In this document: piece by piece, positions 54,264 through 64,000 of the stretch
How positions within the stretch are numbered: position 1 is the first letter of the stretch
How the letters are laid out: each line of letters starts with the position of its first letter
Source: Sanderia malayensis
Taxonomy: Eukaryota > Cnidaria > Scyphozoa > Semaeostomeae > Pelagiidae
DNA length: 64,000 nt
Direction of reading: 5' to 3'
Assembly (NCBI GenBank): GCA_013076295.1
Contig: RQOL01000513.1
Location: 20,599-84,598, forward strand
Notes under the pieces: model-generated
Told to the model about the DNA's origin: nothing
Database searches by the model: none
The model's input: only the letters and a program-made list of their open reading frames with translations
Program-made: the position numbers and the translations under genes

Positions 54264-54415
54264 GACAGGGGAGCGAGGGCGAGCCAAACCACTGTACCTG
54301 GGGTGGCAAAGGGCATGAGTGTCAGCGAATGCAGCGCACAAAGTGCGCCAACCACATTGAACCTTTTCACCTCAAGGGGCTCCGGGAAGCCAGCGTAGCG
54401 AGCGCCCCCGGCTAG
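54264..54415 (+). mobile_element. CTAG-ended repeat family, partial copy 4 (3' end)
   Basis: acaatagatagacaggggag, one minisatellite unit with the hairpin core gcgcacaaagtgcgc, and a terminus ccgggaagccagcgtagcg then agcgcccccggctag (CTAG at 54412-54415) followed by t. The terminal ccggg...cccgg can pair. Same 3' end as 22690-22706. Confidence 0.8.
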
Positions 54416-55395
54416 TCTATATATAATAAAATGTGATCACACGTGACCCGCCGACTGTGAACAATGCCCATTGTCTTTTGAACAATCGACGTTCAAAAAA
54501 ACAATGGGATCAAAGGAATTTCCTTGATATCATAAAGGCTTTTTTTTGGGCTGCAATTAAGGGTGCAAATCGGTATAGAAATGATCGCGGCATTGTGCTG
54601 ATGACAGTGTACTATTTGGCTAATTTCTAACCCCAGCGGTTCCGGAGTTATGGCCCATTTTGTGTTCCGACTTTCTAGAAAGTTCCGCCGACCGAGTTAA
54701 TGAGATCCAAACCGAGCAGGGAGAAGCAGGTGTTTTCGTAGTTAAACGGGTGACAAGTTGCTCGGGTTTAAGCGTGAATACGTGCCGGAAATCAATTGTA
54801 AAGACGTGTCAATTGTTCTCAGGACCTGTGGAGGCAATGTGTGGACAATTATTTCAAGGTATTTCCTTTATTCAATTGTTTTTGGCTGAAAATAGCACGA
54901 GTTTTGTTTTGTTTCACCTTACGTTTTTCTTTCGGCTCGAGGGCCTAACCAAAACACGAAGACAATTTTGATTTTCTTGGGTCGTTCTGGGCCAATTTCG
55001 CCCATTTAAACTTTCGATAACTGTTTATTTACACGATAACTAAAGTTATCTGGCTTTGTTTTTTTTTGTTTTGTCGATTTTCCTCTGTTTTTGGACATTT
55101 TTAGCCGAGTTTGGGTTTTCCTGGAAAACAAGAAAATTTCACTCAACACGCGTGTGTTTTGCATTCGCCAAAATTGATTTTTAACCTGCCAAAACTTTGT
55201 TTTTTTCACCCAAATACTTTCCATAAATGTTCGCCAAGCTATTAGCTTCATGTTGGTGTAATTTGAGTTCAAATGGACAAATTTTTACCAAGTTAGGAGA
55301 ATTTTTGTGTTTTTAAAGTTGGCTGATGAATTCATTTTTTCACTTTCAGAAGAAACGGCTTTCAGGGGGGCGGCACCGTGGTCACATGCCAGGGA
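54416..55395. other. Non-coding stretch, possible related repeat
   Basis: 54430-54540 has aacaatgcccattg and ttcaaaaaaacaatggg, faintly like the start of the CTAG-ended family, but no convincing alignment was made. No supported ORF. Confidence 0.35.
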
Positions 55396-55735
55396 GTTGT
55401 ATTGTGGGGTATGTATTATAGGGTATGTATTGTAGGGCATGTATTGTAGGGTATGTTATGTAGGGTATGTATTGTAGGGTATGTATTGTAGGGTATGTTA
55501 TGTAGGGTATGTATTGTAGGGTATGTATTGTAGGGTATGTATGTATGTATGTATGTATGTATGTATGTAGGGTATGTATGTATGTATGTAGGGTATGTAT
55601 GTAGGGTATGTATGTAGGGTATGTATGTAGGGTATGTATGTATATTATGTATAGTATTTATATATAGTATATAGGGTATGTATTGATGTATATATTTATG
55701 TATAGTATCTATAGTAAGTATGTATGTATTGTAAT
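55396..55735. repeat. TATGTATTGTAGGG minisatellite grading into TATG microsatellite
   Basis: Repeats of tattgtagggtatg from 55396, then (tatg)n with tagggtatg insertions up to about 55735. Simple-sequence expansion. Confidence 0.95.
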
Positions 55736-57689
55736 GTTATGAATGCTTCTATTTCTAACTTTTGTAATTTTTCAAAAAGGATCACTGCAAAACAGACACT
55801 GTCCTTCTTTATGAACAAATGATCTTCAATTAACAAAAATGAACTCACCTTACTATAATAATGTTCACAAGGAATGACCGCAAACATTCACTTTATGTCT
55901 GGGCACCTGAAAAACAAGAAGAAATCATGTAATATACTTTATAGCATGTTGGCTCATCTCAGTTCTTTTCATGTGGCCTGAAGTCTATAAATGTAAGTAA
56001 TTTATTGTAACTGCAAATCATTCATTACCTCCACCTCATGTATTCACCCAGTCAAACAACATACTTACCTTCTTACCTTTGGTCATCCTTCCATGGCCTA
56101 CTCTTATTATTGGTATTTTTACCAACAGCAATATTTCTGAACATATAACAGCTCACGAAAAATCAATGTACTTCATTCTCCATGTGTCCGTGGTGGAATA
56201 CCTATGTTTCTGCTTTTGTTGTGTTCAACAACCTCTGTCCAATACATCATCACCATCAAAATCCCCACAACGCCATGGTGAGAAATGATCTATTTCTAGA
56301 TATCATGCATAATAAAGTCCACCAAATTATTTCTTATACTTAGAGATTACAAGACGACACTTCTCCCCATCATCAACAAACAACAACGTCGTTTTCTCTT
56401 CGGTGCCAAGTACATGCTGTTCCTGTTGTTGTTTTCAACTGCCTCACTGTCGAATGGATCATCATTAGAATAATAATAACAACAACGAGGCACGCCGCCG
56501 AATAGAGGCCACAAACTTTCAAATTGGAGCGAATTTAAAATAGCAATTGCGTCTTTACTTTCTTGCTATACCAAATGTAAAATTTGTTGTTAGAAATTGG
56601 CAGATAATTATAATTATATTACAATTTTTTGTATATATCGACAAAAGCATTGTTAGAAAGATTGTTTTATTTTATTGGTAAGTTGAATGTTGAAATTTAC
56701 CTTTCCTAAACAATCCTTATTTACACCGACAGCGTCTTCTTTAAGGCAACTGTTGTCTTTCATTGCATCGCAATGCACTGTTTTTTTAGCGTTTCTGTCA
56801 TGTGGTTTTTTAGCGTTTCTGTCATCTGGCTTCTCCGTTAATGTCCAGCCACTTTTGTTATTATTAACAAAGTAAAGTAAAGTGAAGTTTTTTACAAAGT
56901 ATGTATTTCACTCCTTCACTTCAGCATGACATTTTATTCTCATTTCTTCACTCAACTCAATCAACATAATAATATACAAGTTAAACATGTTAAACATTCC
57001 TTAGTATTAATGGCAACTTTCTCTTTACAAGATAATCAATTCATCCAAATCATCTTTCTTCTTTTGTAAAAACAGGATTTCCAAAAAAGTTGAATCCTCA
57101 AAATATTTGGTGAGTGTCACAACAATTGCTCTTATACGAAGCCTATTTTAATTAATGTTTAAATGCCTCACTCTGTAATGTACATTCATATACCAAATTT
57201 GAAGCTTAACTACTATATTTAAAGTAGTATTAACAATTGCAACAAATTCTTATCAATAGAAAGCAAATTTACTGCACAATGCAAATAAAATCTAGCCTTT
57301 ACAAACACATCAAATGTAGGTTTATAGATTTTCCTTTGCAAGAATGAAATGGATGATTAACTTTTCAAATCCATTCATTATCACAACTGTTTTCCTTTTA
57401 GTTGTTAAAGAACACAATAGAAAGAGTGATGTAGGTCATAAGATAAAGTGCTCCAATATTTTTTATTGGAAACTTTCAATAACCAATAATTTAATTCAAC
57501 AATCAAGAGTAATTCCAAACATTTCTTACAATTATGTTTTAAATTATTTATTTTATCTTGCAGCTCACCACAAAACAACAAATCCATCACAAAACTTGCT
57601 CACAAAAATCACTCTTATTTCAAATTTTCACTTAAATTGGGTTGCATATAAAACACATTTTTTTCTTTTTTTATATTATCTCTTGCAAA
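55736..57689. other. Non-coding, upstream of the Helitron gene
   Basis: No supported gene. The ~45 bp phrase ttaccaacagcaatatttctgaac (56117) recurs inside the Helitron intron at ~59488, so some of this DNA is related to the element. Confidence 0.4.
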
Positions 57690-60600
57690 ATGCCAAGAAA
57701 AGCCAAAAAGGGCATTACCGGCACCAGTCGTCGTAATCAAATGCGGGATGCAGCTCGCCGCCATCGTGAGAATAACCAACAGCCTCATCCTGCTGATTTG
57801 CCACCTGATAATATGGTACAGGAAGCAGTGAATGATCTTCACCAGTTGCAGCAAGAATACCCTCAGCAACCAGCCCCAGAATATCAACCACTCCCACTTC
57901 ATTATCCACAAATGCAGGCATTATATGTGCCATGGCAACTACCTGCGATGCTTCCCCACTACGGACTTATAGCAGTTCCGCAACCAATAAACAATGGCTT
58001 ACAATATCCTGCAGCACTGGCCCCTCAACTTCAGGTACACAACTCAATAATTTCTGCTAATCTTTTCAAATCACATCAACCATATATTATACAGCTTTTT
58101 GTAATTAAAAACTATCAAAATTAAATCAGTTATAATATCAACCAAATTATCAATATTTTTCCATCCGCAGGTACTGCCGATGGTTATGCAGTTGCAACCA
58201 CCCCTTCTGAATCGTAATCATGAAGGTCCAGCAGCAATACAAACGGCAGATGTGGAGATGCTTAATGTAAATCAAGCTCAAAATGACAATGAGGTAAAAG
58301 AAAATTGTTAACATAAGCTAACTACAGTTAGGCAACTCCATTTTCCATAACCCAAATCCCTCATGCAATTTCCCTACTTGAGACATATATAATTATAAGT
58401 TCCCATGTATATTTATATCAATTTACATAGTCACACAGTAATGACATTAAAATTTCTATTAACTAATGACTAAAATAACTAATTTAATTTAATTTTCATT
58501 ATTAACAGATACGGCCAATGCAGATGCAACCCCAAACACATATTGAAAATGAAAATAATGAAATTGAAAGGCCAGCACAACCTGATGAAATCAACGTGGA
58601 ACAACACATTCCAATTCCACATGATAATCAGGTAAAACAGACTACCATCACAATTGGCTTAAAATACACCAGTCAACCTCCATAGTACCATGTCAGGAAA
58701 TTATTTTACTCTCTAAATAGACATATCTTCACAAGTTTCAGTTTTATGCATTTCAAAACACATTATTGAATTATATTAACTTACATTGCATTGCATTTCA
58801 GGATCCACAAATATTGCCTGCTGCTATGGAATTGCAACCCAACCTTGAAAATGAGAATGAAGAAAATCAAATAGCGGTACAACCACAAGAAGTTGAAATG
58901 CATGACGAAATCCAACCACAACACCAACATGATGTCCCACAACCCATCGAACATCAAGAAAGGGAAGTAAATCAACCTATTCTTGAAATTCCTCAATTCT
59001 CCCCAATGCCTCATCATCTTGGGAAAATGACCAGAACATGTATTCACTGTGAAGCGAAGTACTTCTGAGAGGAACTCAACTCAAAAAAGCAATACAACAA
59101 ATGTTGTATGGGAGGATTAATAACTCTCGATCCCATTCAACCACCCCCGGCAAATGTGATGCATTTATACACTGGAACTACTGAGGAATCTAAATATTTT
59201 CTCAAAAATTTCCGTAGATACAATTCGCTAATGGCGATGGCATCCTGGACAGCTAATGTTGTAAGACACGCTAATGCAGGACCACCAGTCATCACCATAC
59301 ATGGAAGCGCATACCATATGACAGGTAGATAGAACGTCCGCCTCTTACCTCTGATATTATGCTACATTTTCATATAATAGCTTCACGTGATGAAACGGAT
59401 GTTGACAGATTGCTCAAGTCCTTTCCCGCCCAATCTACAATGGATTAGCTCTCTACTATCCTTGCCTTCATATTAAGAGTTACCAACAGCAATATTTCTG
59501 AACGTATAACAGATCACAAAAAATAAGAAAATCAAGGCGCTTTTTGATGCTTACATAACAAAACACTTGCTGCATTGAAAATTACAGTCGATATAACGAA
59601 GTACAATTTACAATGTTTATTTGAATAAAACAGGGGTAACTGAAACCGACAGGTCCCGAAAATATGCAGAATTATACATTATGGACACCCAACAAGCACT
59701 GCAAGAATGCCAGAACACAGCCAGAGAACAAAACTTGGACTTAGACATGGTGGCGCTGCTGCAAAACGAATTGATGGCAGTAAATCGATTTGCTCAACAT
59801 TTTAAAACAATGGGAGAGGTACTGGAAGAGCAAAGGCAGCAAGCCATTGCCAATGATCAGCCACTCCCCACATTCAAGATGATTATTACCGGTCGCCCAG
59901 AACAAGATCGAAGATATGATAATCCTACTGCCAGAGAAATTGCAGCAGTCTACACTACACGCAATGGCGGTGCTCCTAATCCCGAGGATAGAGAGCTTCA
60001 AATTCGAACAAGGCGTGGTAATCTTATCAAGATTAATGCCATAGATCCTGTTGCGGATCCTCTAACCTATCCATTGTTGTTCTTTCAGGGTGATCGTGGA
60101 TACAGCGTGGACCTTCAACGTCTACCTACACGTGAAGGACAAGGCCAGCAAAATGCTAATCGTAACCACCGTACCAAACTTACAATCGCCGAATATTATT
60201 CGTACCAAATTCAAGTCAGAAATCAACTGTCCACCATCCACAGGACAACACTTCTCTTTCAACAATATTTGGTGGATGCATACACCAAAATAGAAGGAAA
60301 CAAGCTCAACTGGATTTTGCACAATCAACGGCAATTACGTGCTGACAGTTATCGAGGCCTGATGGATCACCTGAACAGAAGGGCTGAAATCGAAAATCAA
60401 ATGGCCAGGGCAAACAATCCCAACGAACCCCTTCATATTGATGTCGGTCGTGTTTCATACTTCCCTCATCTTTTTCAGGCAGTCAACGAAATATGTACCA
60501 GAACTTTCAAGATGCAATGACCATCGTAAGAAAGTATGGCAAGCCTGACATCTTCCTAACCATGACGGCCAATCCCAAGTGGAAGGAGATTTCAGAAAAC

Positions 60601-63600
60601 ATTCTACCACACCAGAAGTCGAATGACCGGCCTGACATCGTCACACGAGTATTTCAACAGAAACTACAAGAACTACTGGAAGATGTCCTTCACAAGCACA
60701 TTCTCGGACACACTATTGCACATGTATATGTCATCGAATTTCAGAAGAGAGGACTACCACACGCTCACATGATTCTGTTCCTCTCCGAGGCTGATAGACC
60801 ACGAACACCTGACGAGGTAACATCTGTAGCAATAATCTATTATAGAGTAAAAGATAGATTTATTATACATTTATTATTGAATATGAAATATTATCATCAG
60901 TTGTATTGCTTAGTAAAAACACAGTGCATTTTGATGTGTAGAACTTACATGTGATATTTTTCCTCGAAACCTACAGGTAGATCGACTCATATCAGCTGAA
61001 ATTCCGGACCCAACGAACCCCTTCATATTGATGTCGGTCGTGTTTCATACTTCCCTCATCTTTTTCAGGCAGTCAACGAAATATGTACCAGAACTTTCAA
61101 GATGCAATGACCATCGTAAGAAAGTATGGCAAGCCTGACATCTTCCTAACCATGACGGCCAATCCCAAGTGGAAGGAGATTTCAGAAAACATTCTACCAC
61201 ACCAGAAGTCGAATGACCGGCCTGACATCGTCACACGAGTATTTCAACAGAAACTACAAGAACTACTGGAAGATGTCCTTCACAAGCACATTCTCGGACA
61301 CACTATTGCACATGTATATGTCATCGAATTTCAGAAGAGAGGACTACCACACGCTCACATGATTCTGTTCCTCTCCGAGGCTGATAGACCACGAACACCT
61401 GACGAGGTAACATCTGTAGCAATAATCTATTATAGAGTAAAAGATAGATTTATTATACATTTATTATTGAATATGAAATATTATCATCAGTTGTATTGCT
61501 TAGTAAAAACACAGTGCATTTTGATGTGTAGAACTTACATGTGATATTTTTCCTCGAAACCTACAGGTAGATCGACTCATATCAGCTGAAATTCCGGACC
61601 CACAGGATGCAAGATATCACAAGTTAATACTGAAGCACATGACACATGGACCATGCGGTGATATAAACACCGGATGTGTTTGCATGGAGAATAACAAATG
61701 CAAGAAACGATTTCCGAAAGATCGCACTGCCGAAACACAAGTCAATGCGAATGGTTATCCACTCTACAGACGACGCTGTCGTCACCCAGTTAATCTGGAA
61801 GATCGCCTTCTAGATGATACATGGGTTGTGCCACATAATCGCCATCTTCTACTCAAGTATCAGTGTTACATTAATCTGGAAATATGTAGCACTGTGAAGT
61901 CCGTGAAATATATTTTCAAATATATTCATAAAGGACAAGATATGGCACACGTGGAAATTCTTCAAGGACAGCAGCAACAAGTACCTCAAGATATTGAGCA
62001 CGATGAAGTACGCCAATACATCAACGCCCGGTATATTGGACCTCATGAAGCTGTTCATAGAATATTCCAATTTGCCATGCACGAGAAAAGTCACACTATC
62101 AAACGTCTGCATGTTCATCTACCTGATCAGCAGACCGTATACTTTCAGGATAATGGCCGTGTCGAACAATTACAAAACATCAATGAAAAAACCACACTGA
62201 CGTCTTGGTTTGAATTGAATGCACAAGACCCGGCTGCACGCCAATATCTCTATCACGAGATTCCTGAACACTATGTTTTCAACGAGCGCACCAAAACATG
62301 GAAAGCAAGACAGCGGAGAACACTGCCTGTCATAGGCAGAATATATCAAGTTCACCCACGACCATGTGAGCAAAGGTTCGCACTGAGACTATTGCTTCTC
62401 CATAAACGGGGTGCCACGTCGTTTGAAGATCTTCGTACGATAGAAGGAAACCTATGCAATTCCTTCAAAGACGCTGCTTTAGCTCTAGGTCTGTTGGAGG
62501 ATGATGCTGAAATAATACGCTGTTTGGAGGAGGCAGTTATTTTCAACATGCCAGTACAACTGAGACAGTTGTTTGCAACATTACTCCTTTTTCAAACACC
62601 TTCAGATATCGCAGCACTCTTCAACATGTTCAAAGAAGCATTGAGTGAAGACTTTGTACGACGTGATCAAGTCAATCATCCGGATATGGCCATAGCTTTT
62701 GAAGACCGACACATGTATCAATGTCTACATGACATTGACGAAAATTTGAAAGTACATGGTCAATCGATCACTAATTATGCTGACCTTCCTCAACTTCCAG
62801 CCGACTATGTCATTCCTGAACGAGGTACTAATGTGTTATTTTCAAATATGTACTGTATTAGTAACAATATAATAATGTATCCTAAGATCGTGCAAACAAG
62901 GGCATTTACGTATTTTTGCACATTGATTCTCCTGGCTTTCTTTCCAATTTTCACTATTTATTATTACAATATTACAATATTTCACTTATTATTACAGAGG
63001 AAGATGACATGGATGTTGGCAATGCCAGAGAGGAAGGAGAACGAATGCTGGCCGCATTGAACCCTGAACAGCGAGCCATATACACGGGAATCACTGATGC
63101 TATCAACGCGCAATCCAAACAGAACTGTCACTTTGTTGACGGGCCGGCTGGAACCGGGAAAACTTTCCTTTACAACACGTTGGTTCACAATCTGCAAGCC
63201 AATGGACATAAAGTTCAGTGCATGGCGTGGTCAGGAATTGCTGCAACACTGCTCATAAATGGTAGAACTTCACATTCTACCTTTCAAATTCCTATACCAC
63301 TTCAAGCTGAATCAACGTGTAATGTCAAGAGACAGAGCAGGAGAGCACAGGTATTGCGCGAAACTACCCTATTCATATGGGATGAAGCTTCCATGATTCC
63401 CGCACTTGCATTACAAGCAGTCGACCGACTGCTTCGAGACATTACACATGTTGACAGACCATTTGGTGGCAAGTTCATGCTACTTGGTGGTGACTTCAGA
63501 CAGGTTCTACCTGTCGTCACGAAAGCAGGAAGGGAAAGAATTGTCGCAGAGACTCTAAAATCACACCAGATCATTGATCTATGGACAAAGTTTCAGCAGC

Positions 63601-64000
63601 ATCGTTTACACACCAACATGAGAGCCGTTCAAGATGATTCATACCGTGAATTCTCAGAATGGCTTCTCAGACTTGGCAACAAGCAAGAAGCACACGATGC
63701 ACTGGACAACGTAATTCTGCCACAACAGATATGCACTTCGTCTAAAGAAGACATGCTGAACTTTATTTTTCCCAGGCCGAACACACCAGATTCACACCTA
63801 ATGATGGATCCTGTAACAATGTCTGAACGCTGTTGTCTGACTCCGAAGAATGACTTATCACATCAAGTAAACGACTTAATTCTGGACAGACTTCAAACAG
63901 CCCAAAGAACTTATTACAGCACAGACAGTGTTGTCACAGACGATCCAGATGAGGAAGAGGTCTACCCCATTGAATTTCTCAAGCAACTCACTCCAAATGG
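57690..64000 (+). pseudogene. Helitron Rep-helicase gene, multi-exon (continues past right edge)
   Basis: Inferred exons: 57690-58034, 58171-58293, 58509-58631, 58802-59324, 59634-60816, 61567-62824, 62998-64000+, all with GT..AG introns. The N-terminus is basic (PRKAKKGITGTSRRNQMRDA), then Gln/Pro/Met-rich. The Helitron N-terminal finger follows (RTCIHCEAKYF, TGA 59066-59068, EELNSKKQYNKCC), with TGA where the family has Trp. Next are FLKNFRRYNSLMAMASW, RSRKYAELYIMD and LQRLPTREGQ. Rep: ILPSSFSGSQRNMYQNFQDA, KYGKPDIFLTMTANPKW, the HUH motif EFQKRGLPHAHMILF, and the KYIFKYIHKGQD tyrosine motif. The PIF1 helicase has Walker A GPAGTGKT (~63147), IWDEASM and LLGGDFRQVLPVV. Apart from the TGA, a 2 bp frameshift near 60453 and the 590 bp duplication, the domains are intact. 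The product would nick, unwind and transfer single strands in rolling-circle transposition. Confidence 0.9.
60421..61600 (+). repeat. Exact 590 bp tandem duplication inside the Helitron gene
   Basis: 60421-61010 and 61011-61600 appear identical base for base. The unit covers the end of exon 5, the intron (60817-60976) and the first 34 bp of exon 6. As drawn, the duplication inserts a second HUH region and a second intron out of the normal order. Confidence 0.95.

Noticed and set aside
54430..54970. Second full copy start of the CTAG-ended repeat family
   Set aside because: Only short phrases (aacaatg, gcaggt) agree; no continuous alignment with 16959 or 21582.

Overview
This is repeat-dense, AT-rich nuclear DNA from a eukaryote, most likely an aquatic invertebrate animal. 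The evidence is spliced GT..AG introns, 28S rRNA fragments with an R2 retrotransposon at its usual site, a P/THAP9-type element, a PIF/Harbinger element, DIRS-like tyrosine-recombinase retroelements and several Helitrons. The mix, and three genes of a transposon-like family I associate with cnidarian and sponge genomes, suggest a cnidarian-grade animal; the species cannot be fixed from sequence alone. Almost every recognisable gene belongs to a mobile element. No operon, CRISPR array or tRNA gene was found.

Layout. 1-12418: five or so head-to-tail copies of a ~2525 bp unit, each holding a decayed piece of a Helitron-like Rep protein (minus) and the 3' part of an unknown lysine-rich ORF (plus). 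13.2-20.5 kb: two decayed genes of one unassigned transposase-like superfamily (here A and B), separated by a truncated DIRS-like retroelement (minus) and a ~1.1 kb non-autonomous repeat. 21.3-27.7 kb: a broken Helitron-like Rep/helicase gene (minus), with a second copy of that repeat and a DIRS-like RNase H/tyrosine recombinase (plus) lying within it. 28.9-33.7 kb: ~340 bp tandem repeats, split by a complete PIF/Harbinger transposon (29314-32255, TTA target duplication, 47 bp perfect inverted repeats), then a fuller copy of the unknown ORF found in the array. 35.1-37.4 kb: scrambled 28S rRNA pseudogene carrying a 5'-truncated R2. 37.75-41.1 kb: third member (C) of the unassigned superfamily, minus strand. 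41-48.5 kb: no recognisable gene. 48618-51976: complete P element with 34 bp perfect inverted repeats and an 8 bp target duplication, sitting inside what reads as a host coding exon. 52-57.7 kb: non-coding, with simple repeats. 57690 to the right edge: a multi-exon Helitron whose Rep-helicase gene has a nonsense codon, a frameshift and an exact 590 bp tandem duplication.

How the parts relate. The Harbinger and P elements are the two that look capable, or recently capable, of moving (intact transposase, perfect ends, target duplications). The others are decayed and nested. The same two components, a Helitron-like Rep on minus and the unknown FKVGQLL ORF on plus, occur in the same relative order both in the array and in 21-34 kb, which suggests that the unknown ORF is an accessory gene of that Helitron-like element. 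Three superfamily genes within 28 kb share conserved acidic positions that could be a DDE/RNase H-type active site. All family names come from motifs read by eye; none was checked by a database search.
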